Part shown: positions 50,804 through 60,512 of the stretch, one piece after another
How positions within the stretch are numbered: the stretch's first letter is position 1
How the letters are laid out: every line of letters starts with the position of its first letter
Source: Chryseobacterium sp. ERMR1:04
GTDB lineage: Bacteria; Bacteroidota; Bacteroidia; Flavobacteriales; Weeksellaceae
Direction of reading: 5' to 3'
Length of the DNA: 64,000 nucleotides
Assembly: GCF_001297705.1 (NCBI RefSeq)
Contig: NZ_LIRF01000004.1
Coordinates: 434,001-498,000 of the forward strand
Position numbers and translations under genes: made by a program
Notes under the pieces: model-generated
Database searches by the model: none
What the model saw: the letters and a program-made list of their open reading frames with translations, nothing else
What the model was told of the DNA's origin: nothing

Positions 50804-53506
50804 ATGAAACTAAACTTTAAAGCAACTCATCCTTTTCATTCTGCGATTACATCCAACGGAATGAACATAGGAACCATCACTAAGCTTCAAAATGCGTCCA
50901 AACAAAATGAGAATTTCATCTATGCTATGCTTGAAACAAGCGAAGAAGGAATCAGTGAGGTAACAGCTTATGACCGTATCCAAACCTTTGGAACCAACGA
51001 AATACAACATCAAAAAGCACCTGCATGGTACCGACAGTTATTAAAATCATTTTTAAATCCGTTTATCTATATATTAATCATCATCGCCATTGTTTCATTT
51101 ATCATTGATATCTGGCTACCCGCAAAAGAAGAACGGGATTTTAAAACATTGATCGTCATTTCTATTATGATTCTTATTAGTGCGCTGCTTCGTTTCATTC
51201 AGGAATTCCGAAGCAACAGCGCTGCAGATAAACTAAAAAGCATGGTGAAAACCACCGCTACGGTAAAACGTAAATTTTTAGAAAAAAAAGAAATCCCGAT
51301 TAGTGAATTGGTACCCGGTGATGTGATACACCTATCTGCCGGAGATATGATTCCTGCCGACTGCCGCATTATGCAAAGCAAAGACCTTTTCATTAGCGAA
51401 AGTATGTTGACGGGTGAAGCGCTTCCGGTAGAAAAAAATCACCTGCCGATTCGGGATGCAGACAAAAAGCAGATCATTGAGCTTAATAATCTTTGCTTTA
51501 TGGGAACCAACGTGGTAAGTGGCTCTGCAACCGCTTTGATTGTTGCTACAGGAAAATACACCTATTTTGGAAGCATCAGTAAATCGATTACCACTGAAAG
51601 ACCGGAAACAGCTTTTGATAAAGGAATTAATAAACTGAGCTTTCTTCTGATTCGCTTTATGCTTGTCATGGTTCCTGTTATTTTCCTGATTAACGGATTT
51701 GTAAAAGGCGATTGGTTAGAAGCTTTATTATTCTCAGTTGCCGTTGCCATAGGATTAACCCCTGAAATGTTACCCATGATCGTTACTGCCAATCTTGCTA
51801 AAGGTGCGGTAAATATGAGTAAACATAAAGTTATCGTAAAAAGATTAGATGCCATCCAAAATATTGGAGCGATGGATATTCTTTGCACCGATAAAACAGG
51901 AACCTTAACCCTTGACAAAATTGTTCTTGAAAAGCATTTGAATGTATTAGGCGCTGAAGATGATGAAGTATTGAAATGGGCATATCTGAACAGCTTTCAT
52001 CAGACAGGATTAAAAAGTTTAATGGACAAAGCCATTCTGGAGCATATTGAACTTCATGATTATCTGAAAGCAGATGAACAATACATGAAAGCAGATGAAA
52101 TTCCTTTTGACTTTCAACGAAGAAGAATGTCTGTCATCCTTAAAATGCACAATGGGAAACATTTGTTGATTTGTAAAGGTGCCGTAGAAGAAATGTTAGA
52201 ATTATGCAGCCATGCCTTTGATCCGGGAGAAGACCGCAGCGTACATATTGAAAATGATGTAGCCGTTAAAATGGATGATACCATGCGCAATACCGTTCTC
52301 AACACGTCAAAAAAAATGAATGAAGAAGGACTTCGTGTATTATTGGTGGCCATCCGAGAATTTGATCCTTTTCATCCGTTAACCTACTCCATTGAAGATG
52401 AAAAAAATATGACCTTAACCGGATTTATTGGTTTCCTGGACCCTGCTAAACCTTCTGCCCAGCCTTCTATTGAAGCATTACACAAACTGGGTGTTACCGT
52501 GAAAGTACTAACGGGAGATAACGAGATCGTTACACAAAAAATATGTAAAGATGTAGGTATTCCGGTTCATCATATCATCAATGGGCATGAGCTTGATGCA
52601 ATGTCAGAAGAAGAATTAACTGAACAAATAGATCAAGTTTCTGTATTTGCAAAACTGAATCCGCTACAAAAAGTAAGAGTGGTACAAGCTTTACGAGACA
52701 AAGGACATACGGTAGGTTTCATGGGAGACGGAATTAATGATGCTGCCGCTTTGAAACAAGCTGATGTTGGAATTAGCGTAGATACCGCCGTAGATATTGC
52801 CAAAGAAAGCGCAGATATTATTCTGTTGGAAAAAGATCTAATGGTTCTTCGAAAAGGAGTTATCTACGGGAGAAGAACCTTTGGAAATATTATTAAATAC
52901 ATCAAAATGACTGCCAGCAGCAACTTCGGAAATATGTTCAGTATGTTGGGAGCCAGTGCTTTTTTACCTTTCCTTCCGATGTTGCCTGTGCATCTTTTGA
53001 TACAAAATTTATTGTATGATGTTTCTCAGATCTCTATTCCCTGGGATAAAATGGATGAAGAATTTTTAACTGAACCTAAAAAATGGGATGCAGTGGACGT
53101 TAGAAGATTTATGCTTTTTATTGGTCCGATCAGTTCCATATTTGATTTTATCACGTATGCGGTGATGTATTATTTCTTTAAAGCGAACAGTCCTGAACAT
53201 CAGACTTTATTTCAAAGTGGATGGTTTGTGGAAGGATTGCTTTCTCAGACCCTGATTATTCACATGATAAGAACACGGAAAATACCATTTATCCAAAGTT
53301 GGGCCTCTACGCCAGTCGTTGCATTAACTTCTTTAATTATGGCTATTGGAATTTTTATTCCGTTTTCACCATTTGCTGCCGGACTAAAATTACAGCCTCT
53401 GCCTTTAAGCTATTTCCCATGGTTGGTAGGGATTCTTTTATCCTATTGTTTATTGACCCAGTTGGTAAAAAACTGGTTTATCAAAAGGTTTACGACTTGG
53501 TTGTAA
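50804..53506 (+). CDS. mgtA: Magnesium-translocating P-type ATPase (MgtA/MgtB type)
   Basis: The 900-residue P-type ATPase has the phosphorylation motif DKTGT with Asp363, LTGEALPVE, the hinge VLTGDNE and GFMGDGINDAAALKQADVG. The membrane segment AIGLTPEMLPMIV is characteristic of the MgtA/MgtB branch. It pumps Mg2+ into the cell. It lies directly downstream of mgtC, as in enteric bacteria, though the surrounding genes differ. Confidence 0.95.
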   Translation: MKLNFKATHPFHSAITSNGMNIGTITKLQNASKQNENFIYAMLETSEEGISEVTAYDRIQTFGTNEIQHQKAPAWYRQLLKSFLNPFIYILIIIAIVSFIIDIWLPAKEERDFKTLIVISIMILISALLRFIQEFRSNSAADKLKSMVKTTATVKRKFLEKKEIPISELVPGDVIHLSAGDMIPADCRIMQSKDLFISESMLTGEALPVEKNHLPIRDADKKQIIELNNLCFMGTNVVSGSATALIVATGKYTYFGSISKSITTERPETAFDKGINKLSFLLIRFMLVMVPVIFLINGFVKGDWLEALLFSVAVAIGLTPEMLPMIVTANLAKGAVNMSKHKVIVKRLDAIQNIGAMDILCTDKTGTLTLDKIVLEKHLNVLGAEDDEVLKWAYLNSFHQTGLKSLMDKAILEHIELHDYLKADEQYMKADEIPFDFQRRRMSVILKMHNGKHLLICKGAVEEMLELCSHAFDPGEDRSVHIENDVAVKMDDTMRNTVLNTSKKMNEEGLRVLLVAIREFDPFHPLTYSIEDEKNMTLTGFIGFLDPAKPSAQPSIEALHKLGVTVKVLTGDNEIVTQKICKDVGIPVHHIINGHELDAMSEEELTEQIDQVSVFAKLNPLQKVRVVQALRDKGHTVGFMGDGINDAAALKQADVGISVDTAVDIAKESADIILLEKDLMVLRKGVIYGRRTFGNIIKYIKMTASSNFGNMFSMLGASAFLPFLPMLPVHLLIQNLLYDVSQISIPWDKMDEEFLTEPKKWDAVDVRRFMLFIGPISSIFDFITYAVMYYFFKANSPEHQTLFQSGWFVEGLLSQTLIIHMIRTRKIPFIQSWASTPVVALTSLIMAIGIFIPFSPFAAGLKLQPLPLSYFPWLVGILLSYCLLTQLVKNWFIKRFTTWL

Positions 53507-53816
53507 TAATCACAATAAAAAAATTAAACCACAAAAGATAAAAAAGCTTTTAATCCTCAAGCGTATTGAAGTTAAAATCTATGCTATGATTAAGTAAACA
53601 TCTGTTTTTGAAAATCAATGATTTTATTCTTATGTGAGCTTTACTCATTATCAACACTACTAAACTCTTAAGTGTTCTAAAGTGTTCACATAAAACGTCT
53701 ATTCTTTTGTGGTTAATAATCAATTAAAAATTTAACTGATTTCAGCTTTTAAATTTCACAAAGCAAATCAACTCCCAATATGGGACAATTAATTTATATC
53801 AATAAAATTTAAAAAT
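53507..53816. other. Spacer between mgtA and the RND efflux operon
   Basis: No gene was seen in these 310 bases. Most of it is the inverted-repeat-bounded element. The last 100 bases should contain the efflux promoter, but no exact TAnnTTTG box was found. Confidence 0.5.
53527..53714. repeat. Intergenic element with 11-bp terminal inverted repeats
   Basis: AACCACAAAAG (53527-53537) and CTTTTGTGGTT (53704-53714) are perfect inverted repeats bounding about 190 bases that lack a gene. The ends and internal motif (cttaagtgttctaaagtg-like) resemble dispersed repeats in Chryseobacterium spacers. A related fragment, AACCGCAAAAAG, appears at 59401. Confidence 0.6.
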
Positions 53817-54971
53817 ATGATGAATAATACATTAGTCAAAATCATCAGCAACATGAAAACTGTTGTCGTATTGGCAGTGATTCCTTTTGCTTTATATTCT
53901 TGTAAAAATGAAAGTAAGGAAAAGGATGATCAGGAGAACACTAAAAATTACACGGTGAGTAATAGTATTATTACCCTTGTTGACAAATCAAGTATTAAAA
54001 GCCGTCTGAGCCTTTTAAAAACATCCGAACAATCTTTTAATTTAGAATTAACAACCGCAGGAACCGTACAATCTATCCCGAACAATCTTGCGGAAATAAG
54101 AGTTCCTTTTACGGGACGAATTTTAAAATCTTTTGTTCGATTAGGACAATCCGTGCAACCTGGTTCTCCTCTTTTTGAATTCAGTTCACCCGATTATTCC
54201 ACTGCGCAAAAAGAATATTTCGACAGCAAGCAAGAATTAAAACAAGCAGAATTAACGAAAAAACGTCAACAAGACCTCTTCAAACATGGCGTGGGAGTCA
54301 AAAGTATATTAGAAGAAGCCAATACCGAATATGAGATCAAAAGATCGGCAATGCTGAATGCTGCCGCCGCTTTAAAGATCTTCAATGTAAATCCTGAAAA
54401 AGCAAGTTTAGGAAAACCTTTAGTCATTACCTCTCCTATTGCAGGAGAAGTTGTAATCAACAAAATGGTCATCGGTAATTATTCAAAAGAAGATGCGGAT
54501 CCTGTAGCCATCGTAGCCGAGCTCTCCAAAGTTTGGGTGGTAGCTCAGGTTAAAGAAAAAGATATTCGGTTTATCCACAAACTGGATCATGTTGAGGTAA
54601 ATATAGATGCTTTCCCGGACAAAAAAATCATCGGTAAAGTATATCACATCAATGATATCGTTAACGAAGAAACCCGAAGCATTGAAGTATTAATAGAATG
54701 TGATAATAAAAACAGAGATCTAAAACCGGGGATGTATGCTACCGTACATCTTACCGACGCGCCTTCATCTGCTATATTGCTTCCTTCAAAAGCAGTGCTT
54801 CAGGAAAATGATGATGAGTTTGTCTTTGTGGAAGTAGGAAAAAACAAATATCAAAAGAGAAAGATTATAACTCAGGGAACTTCTGACGGAAAAATCGTAG
54901 TGAAATCAGGGCTAAAAGCAGGAGAAACCATTGTATCCAACGGTGGGATCTATTTATTGGAAGCTAAATAA
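53817..54971 (+). CDS. RND efflux periplasmic adaptor (CzcB/CusB type), lipoprotein
   Basis: The 384-residue protein has a lipoprotein signal with lipobox LYSC, so it is anchored in the inner or outer membrane. Domains are beta-barrel and lipoyl hairpin (IRVPFTGRILKSFVRLGQSVQPGSPLFEF, ITSPIAGEVVINKMVIG) with a helical hairpin between. It links the pump to the outer-membrane channel. Start codons at 53817 and 53820, or a later Met at 53853, are all possible. It heads the three-gene operon. Confidence 0.93.
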   Translation: MMNNTLVKIISNMKTVVVLAVIPFALYSCKNESKEKDDQENTKNYTVSNSIITLVDKSSIKSRLSLLKTSEQSFNLELTTAGTVQSIPNNLAEIRVPFTGRILKSFVRLGQSVQPGSPLFEFSSPDYSTAQKEYFDSKQELKQAELTKKRQQDLFKHGVGVKSILEEANTEYEIKRSAMLNAAAALKIFNVNPEKASLGKPLVITSPIAGEVVINKMVIGNYSKEDADPVAIVAELSKVWVVAQVKEKDIRFIHKLDHVEVNIDAFPDKKIIGKVYHINDIVNEETRSIEVLIECDNKNRDLKPGMYATVHLTDAPSSAILLPSKAVLQENDDEFVFVEVGKNKYQKRKIITQGTSDGKIVVKSGLKAGETIVSNGGIYLLEAK

Positions 54972-54989
54972 CTGTTTAAAAAAAATCAC

Positions 54990-57900
54990 ATGAACAAACT
55001 TATCAATACTTCGATAAAAAAACGCATGGTCATGGCGGCCCTTTTTCTTCTGTTGGGATTTTTTGGATATTACTCATGGAAACAATTATCAGTTGAGGCC
55101 TATCCGGATATTGCAGATGTTACCTCTCAGGTCGTAACGCAGGTTCCCGGATTAGCCGCAGAAGAAGTAGAACAACAGATCACCATTCCTGTAGAACGGG
55201 CCTTAAACGGACTACCGGGAATGCACGTTATGCGTAGTAAAAGCACCTTTGGATTATCAATGATTACCATTGTTTTCGATGATGGTATAGATGATTACTT
55301 TGCCAGAGCACGTATTACTGAGAGACTTGGAGATGTAGCGCTACCTTATGGTGCTGTACCAGGTCTTGATCCGCTCACCTCGCCTGTAGGAGAAGTCTAT
55401 CGGTATATTATAGAAAGTGATCATCATGATCTGCGCCAATTAACAGATCTACAAAATTTCACAATCATTCCACGCATCAAACAAGTGTCGGGAGTTGCGG
55501 ATGTCACCAATTTTGGAGGGATTACGACTCAATTTCAGATTGAAGTTGATCCCAGAAAACTAGAGCAATACAACCTTTCATTAGATAAAGTGATTGCCAC
55601 CATTGAAGAAAATAATGTCAATGCAGGAGGCAGCGTGCTTCCAAGAGGAGATTTAGGATATGTGATAAGAGGAATAGGGCTCGTAAAAAATCTTGAAGAT
55701 CTTGGAAAAATTGTCGTAAAAACAGAACAGGGAGTTCCTATTTTCCTGAATGATATCGGTAAATTAAAATATGGTAACCTCGAAAGAAAAGGCGCATTAG
55801 GCTATAGCGACAGAAAAAGAAATTATTCCGAAAGCATAGAAGGAATTGTCTTGCTTCTTAAAGGCCAAAACCCTTCTGTTGTTTTGGAAGGTATTCATCA
55901 AGCCATAAAAGACTTAAACAATGGCGAACTTCCGGAAGGAGTAAAAATACACGCATTCCTAGACAGAACCGATCTTGTAAAAACGACTCTTGACACCGTA
56001 TCTCATACTTTATTAGAAGGCGTGGCATTGGTTATTGTGATCTTAATTATCTTCTTAGGAAGCTGGAGAGGCGCTTTATTAGTCGCTATTACCATCCCGT
56101 TATCTTTATTAATTGCCTTTATTTTAATGCATTTCACAAATATTCCGGCCAATTTACTTTCATTGGGAGCCATCGATTTTGGGATTATTGTAGATGGAGC
56201 TATCGTTATGATGGAAGCTATTTTAAAGAAAAGAGAAGAAAACCCAGAGGAAGAATTAAAGGAAAAAAGCATTGCCAATATCGCTGCAGAGGTGGCAAAG
56301 CCTATATTCTTCGCCACCATTATTATCATCACCGCCTATCTTCCTTTGTTTGCTTTTGAAAGAGTAGAGAAAAAATTATTTACACCGATGGCATTTACCG
56401 TAGGTTATGCTTTATTGGGCGCATTAGGAGTTGCTTTATTGTTAATTCCGGGATTAGCTTATATGATCTATCGCAAGCCACAGAAAATATACCATAACAA
56501 ATGGCTCGAAAAATTAACGAATATCTACTACAGTAGGATTCAAAAAATAATGAGTCACCCTAAGAAAGTATTTATTCCGTTAGGGATCATTTTATCGTTA
56601 ACGGCAGCATTAAGCTATTTTGTAGGCAAAGATTTCTTACCTCCTTTAGATGAAGGTTCCATTTGGCTACAAGTACAATTGCCTTCCGGAATTTCGGTTG
56701 AAAAATCTAAGGAATTGAGTGATACGCTTCGGGCAAGAACAATGAAACACAAAGAAGTCACCTATATCATGGTGCAGGCAGGCCGTAATGATGATGGTAC
56801 CGACCCATGGACAGCATCACACTTCGAAGTTTCTGTAGGAATAAAACCCTATAAAGACTGGCCATCAGGTAAAACTAAAAATGATCTTATTGAAGAACTT
56901 TCTCAGGAATACAAACAGCTACCCGGTTATTCTGTAGGTTTTTCTCAGCCAATGATTGATGGCGTAATGGATAAAATTTCAGGAGCTCACAGTGAACTTG
57001 TAGTGAAAATCTATGGTACCGATTTTAAAGAAACCCGCAGGATTTCAGATGACGTGATGAAAACATTAAAAAAAGTTCCGGGTGCGGTTGATTTAGCCAT
57101 TGATCAGGAACCGCCGCTTCCTCAACTTCAGATTCATGCCAACAGAGAGAAAATTGCACAATATGGATTGAATGTTTCAAAGGTTGCCGAATTAATAGAA
57201 GTTGCCATCGGAGGGAAAGCCGTCTCGCAAATTTTTATCGGAAATAAAGTTTACGACATCATCTGCCGATATAATGATGACAGCCGTAATACGCCTGATA
57301 AAATTGCCAATCTGATGCTGACCTCAGAAACAGGAGCTAAAATTCCACTCTCTCAGGTAGCAGATATAAAGCTGAGTACCGGAGAAAGTACCATCACCCG
57401 AGAAATGAATAAAAGACATTTAACTGTAAAATTAAATGTAAGAAACCGTGATCTTAATTCATTGCTTCAAGAAGCCCAAAGCAGTATTGAAAAAAATGTG
57501 AAGTATGATCATTCCAAGTACAATATTGTTTGGGGAGGCCAGTTTGAAAACCAAAACAGAGCGTATACGAGATTGGCATTTATTGTTCCTTTAGCATTAA
57601 CCATTATGTTCATCTTATTGTATGCAGCGTTTGGAGAGTTTCGTCAGGCCGGGCTGTTAATCAGTATTGTTCCGTTGGCTTTATTTGGTGGAATGCTAGC
57701 CTTAAATATTCGTGGGATGACCTTAAATGTATCCTCCGCAGTAGGATTTATCGCCCTCTTTGGTGTGGCTATTCAAAATGGAGTTTTGATGATCTCGCAT
57801 ATTAATCATTTAAGAAAAGAAGGAACAGATTTACTGCAAGCCGTCATAAAAGGAGCAAAAGACCGTTTTCGTCCTGTTTTAATGACAGCCACCGTTGCCA

Positions 57901-58082
57901 TATTGGGATTATTTCCGGCCTCATTAGCCACAGGAATTGGCTCTGATGTACAAAGACCTCTTGCTACCGTAATTGTGTACGGATTATTATTTTCTACCAT
58001 TATTACGCTGTTTGCTTTGCCGGCCTTGTATTATTTGATAGAAAGAAAATGGGGACAAAATTTTAATACACAAAAAGATTAA
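54990..58082 (+). CDS. Heavy-metal RND efflux pump (CzcA/CusA family)
   Basis: The 1030-residue inner-membrane pump has the N-terminal GFFGYYSWKQLSVEAYPDIADVTSQVVTQ, the large periplasmic loops of RND proteins, and the transmembrane motif AIDFGIIVDGAIVMMEA. HME-RND features include ALLVAITIPLSLLIAF and DQEPPLPQLQ. It uses the proton gradient to export divalent or monovalent metals. Cation choice (Co/Zn/Cd versus Cu/Ag) cannot be fixed from this reading. Confidence 0.95.
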   Translation: MNKLINTSIKKRMVMAALFLLLGFFGYYSWKQLSVEAYPDIADVTSQVVTQVPGLAAEEVEQQITIPVERALNGLPGMHVMRSKSTFGLSMITIVFDDGIDDYFARARITERLGDVALPYGAVPGLDPLTSPVGEVYRYIIESDHHDLRQLTDLQNFTIIPRIKQVSGVADVTNFGGITTQFQIEVDPRKLEQYNLSLDKVIATIEENNVNAGGSVLPRGDLGYVIRGIGLVKNLEDLGKIVVKTEQGVPIFLNDIGKLKYGNLERKGALGYSDRKRNYSESIEGIVLLLKGQNPSVVLEGIHQAIKDLNNGELPEGVKIHAFLDRTDLVKTTLDTVSHTLLEGVALVIVILIIFLGSWRGALLVAITIPLSLLIAFILMHFTNIPANLLSLGAIDFGIIVDGAIVMMEAILKKREENPEEELKEKSIANIAAEVAKPIFFATIIIITAYLPLFAFERVEKKLFTPMAFTVGYALLGALGVALLLIPGLAYMIYRKPQKIYHNKWLEKLTNIYYSRIQKIMSHPKKVFIPLGIILSLTAALSYFVGKDFLPPLDEGSIWLQVQLPSGISVEKSKELSDTLRARTMKHKEVTYIMVQAGRNDDGTDPWTASHFEVSVGIKPYKDWPSGKTKNDLIEELSQEYKQLPGYSVGFSQPMIDGVMDKISGAHSELVVKIYGTDFKETRRISDDVMKTLKKVPGAVDLAIDQEPPLPQLQIHANREKIAQYGLNVSKVAELIEVAIGGKAVSQIFIGNKVYDIICRYNDDSRNTPDKIANLMLTSETGAKIPLSQVADIKLSTGESTITREMNKRHLTVKLNVRNRDLNSLLQEAQSSIEKNVKYDHSKYNIVWGGQFENQNRAYTRLAFIVPLALTIMFILLYAAFGEFRQAGLLISIVPLALFGGMLALNIRGMTLNVSSAVGFIALFGVAIQNGVLMISHINHLRKEGTDLLQAVIKGAKDRFRPVLMTATVAILGLFPASLATGIGSDVQRPLATVIVYGLLFSTIITLFALPALYYLIERKWGQNFNTQKD

Positions 58083-58085
58083 AAA

Positions 58086-59375
58086 ATGAAAAAATATATA
58101 AAATCATTTTTCGGTATCATAATCTTAGGTTCAATATCTAGTTTACATGCTCAAATTATTGATACTGCTTTTGCCAAGCAACCTTTAGACTACCCTACTT
58201 ATTTGAGTCTTGTGGGTAAAAATAATCTGGCGTATTCCGCAGAGAAATTTAATTTGAATATCGCTGATGCAGAAATACAGACAGCCGGTATATTTCCTAA
58301 TCCGGAATTGGGTTTCGGATGGGTAGATAACGGACAAAGAAGAATGAATATGGGGTATGGATTTAATTCTGAACTCACGTGGACGCTCGAACTTGGCGGA
58401 AAAAGAAAAGCCCGAATAGATGTTGCCAAAAATCAAAAAGAATTGGCTCATCTCCTCCTCGATGATTATTTCCGAAATCTGCGTGCTGATGCTACGCTGG
58501 CTTTTTTGTCGGGAATTCAAAACCGCTTGCTGTTGGAAGTTCAATCTTCCTCTTATCAACAAATGAAGCAATTGGCAGAATCGGATAATATCCGTTTTAA
58601 GTTGGGCGCTATTTCAGAAGTTGATTCCCGCCAAAGCAAATTAGAAGCAGGAACAATGCTTAATGACGTATTTGCAGCAGAAGCGAAATGGAAAGCTTCT
58701 TTATCCAACCTCTCTTTACTGCTAGGAAGATCTCAAAATGATGTCTTCATTGATCCCAAAGGTGATTTTTCAGATTTCGATCGTGATTTTTCATTGCAGG
58801 AACTTATTCTTACCGCACAAAATAACAGGTCAGACCTTAAAGTAGCCTTACAAAATAAAAGTATTGCCGGCAGCGTATTAAAATTAGCCAAAGCCAACAG
58901 AGCCATAGACCTTGGGCTATCTATGGGAGCCAACTATGCATCGTATGTTCGTAATGCCATTGCGCCTACTCCATCTACCACCAGCGTCAATATTGGAGTA
59001 AGTATTCCCTTAAAATTTTCAAATAACAGACCCGGAGAATTGCTCGCTGCAAAATATACGTTGCAACAGTCGGAACAGCAATACAAGCAGACTGAACTGG
59101 AAATTCAAAGTGAAGTAACACAGGCGTATTTTACTTACATAGCGGCTCAGAAACAAGTTAAGCAATTTAATACCGGATTATTGAAAGAAGCAAAAACAAT
59201 CCTGGACGGTAAAATTTACAGCTATAAAAGAGGGGAATCTTCCATTTTGGAATTGTTGACTGCCCAAAAGACGTATAATGAAGTCAAACAAAACTATCAC
59301 GAAGTGAATTACGAATTTGCCGCAGCCTTAGTAGAACTGGAAAGAACAGCCGGAATCTGGGATATTAATTTTTAA
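58086..59375 (+). CDS. Outer-membrane efflux channel (TolC/CzcC family)
   Basis: The 429-residue protein has a signal peptide (MKKYIKSFFGIIILGSISSLHAQ) and the two helical repeats of TolC-type channels, with family patterns AYSAEKFNLNIADAEIQTAGIFPNPELGFG and LELGGKRKARIDVAKNQKELA. It begins three bases after the pump gene, closing a typical B-A-C operon. Confidence 0.92.
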   Translation: MKKYIKSFFGIIILGSISSLHAQIIDTAFAKQPLDYPTYLSLVGKNNLAYSAEKFNLNIADAEIQTAGIFPNPELGFGWVDNGQRRMNMGYGFNSELTWTLELGGKRKARIDVAKNQKELAHLLLDDYFRNLRADATLAFLSGIQNRLLLEVQSSSYQQMKQLAESDNIRFKLGAISEVDSRQSKLEAGTMLNDVFAAEAKWKASLSNLSLLLGRSQNDVFIDPKGDFSDFDRDFSLQELILTAQNNRSDLKVALQNKSIAGSVLKLAKANRAIDLGLSMGANYASYVRNAIAPTPSTTSVNIGVSIPLKFSNNRPGELLAAKYTLQQSEQQYKQTELEIQSEVTQAYFTYIAAQKQVKQFNTGLLKEAKTILDGKIYSYKRGESSILELLTAQKTYNEVKQNYHEVNYEFAAALVELERTAGIWDINF

Positions 59376-59496
59376 TAGATAGACTTATTTAAATTGATTT
59401 AACCGCAAAAAGTACAAAAGCGATTGTTAAACTATTTTGAAAACAAAAGGTTATAAAAGAATTAATTACAATCAAAATTTTTAAAATTCAAATTAT

Positions 59497-60228
59497 ATGA
59501 AAAAAGCATTCATCATACTCCTATCATTTTTTATCTATTCAGTTTCGTATGCTCAGGTAGAAGAAAACAGTAATAATGAACTTTCATCACCCGACACGTA
59601 TCAATTGTCATGGGGAATAAAAGCAGGCATTAATATGTACAATCTATACGGAAAAGAGAGGGATTACATTTTTGCCGATCAGAAAACATCATATAAACTA
59701 GGCTTTCATATCGGAGGTTTTGTAGATACCAGAATTAATGAAAAATTAGGTCTTCGACATGAATTGATCCTCAGTCAAAGAAAAGCAGGCGTTCATGTTA
59801 GCGATTCTATTAACGGAATTTATAAATCTACACTTACGATGTATTTTATTGATGTGGTTCCTGCCAACCTTACGTATCAAGTATCAAAAAATATTCAGAT
59901 ATACGCCGGACCTTACGTAAGCGCCTTGGTAGCTGCGAATATTAAACTAAAAGACGAAAACGGAAATATCTTTAGAGACAAAAGTATTTATGGAGATCCT
60001 TCCAATGACGAAAAAGAAAGTCGCTATCTTCAAAAATTTGATTTTGGGGTGAATATTGGTGCGCAATATCAGATCAAGCATAATTTAGCGATGGAATTAA
60101 AATACACCCACGGATTCCTAGATCTTTTTCAATACGCCAACAGCTATACCAATGAAGATTCCAAAAATGATAAAATAAAGATCTTTAATAGAGGTTTTAT
60201 GGCTTCTGTAGTATATAGTTTTAAGTAA
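59497..60228 (+). CDS. Outer-membrane beta-barrel protein (PorT-like)
   Basis: The 243-residue protein has a signal peptide (MKKAFIILLSFFIYSVSYAQ) and alternating strands such as LSWGIKAGINMYNLYG, YKLGFHIGGFVDTRINEKLGLRHELILSQRKAG and FDFGVNIGAQYQIKHNLAMELKYTHGF, typical of a small eight-stranded barrel of the outer-membrane family. Role unknown. A hairpin at 60251-60282 may end its transcript. Confidence 0.85.
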   Translation: MKKAFIILLSFFIYSVSYAQVEENSNNELSSPDTYQLSWGIKAGINMYNLYGKERDYIFADQKTSYKLGFHIGGFVDTRINEKLGLRHELILSQRKAGVHVSDSINGIYKSTLTMYFIDVVPANLTYQVSKNIQIYAGPYVSALVAANIKLKDENGNIFRDKSIYGDPSNDEKESRYLQKFDFGVNIGAQYQIKHNLAMELKYTHGFLDLFQYANSYTNEDSKNDKIKIFNRGFMASVVYSFK

Positions 60229-60250
60229 ATATTTTTTACTAAAGTAACAT

Positions 60251-60282
60251 ACAACCCCATCAAATTGATTTGGTAGGGTTGT
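60251..60282 (+). terminator. Possible terminator after the beta-barrel gene
   Basis: ACAACCC and GGGTTGT close an extended stem containing an inner ATCAA/TTGAT pairing. The following sequence is T-rich but not a pure run, so the call is tentative. Confidence 0.5.
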
Positions 60283-60462
60283 TAATTATTATGTTCTCTT
60301 TTCTAATATTTCTCTTTTATTTTTTCCAACCCCAAGAAATAAAATTGCATCTATCATATAATACGACATGGTTTGTCGTGATGGTAGAATATTTTTGCAC
60401 AAGAATAAAACAATGAAAAATTAACTCTATGAAATAGAATTCTATTATTCAACGGGAAACAT

Positions 60463-60470
60463 TAAATTTG
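60463..60470 (+). promoter_or_regulatory. -7 box of the T9SS-secreted protein gene
   Basis: TAAATTTG fits the consensus. It lies 42 bases before the ATG at 60513. A -33 TTG is not clear. Confidence 0.4.
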
Positions 60471-60512
60471 CACGATTTTAAAATAAGCTATTAACACTAA
60501 GAAAACATAGGA

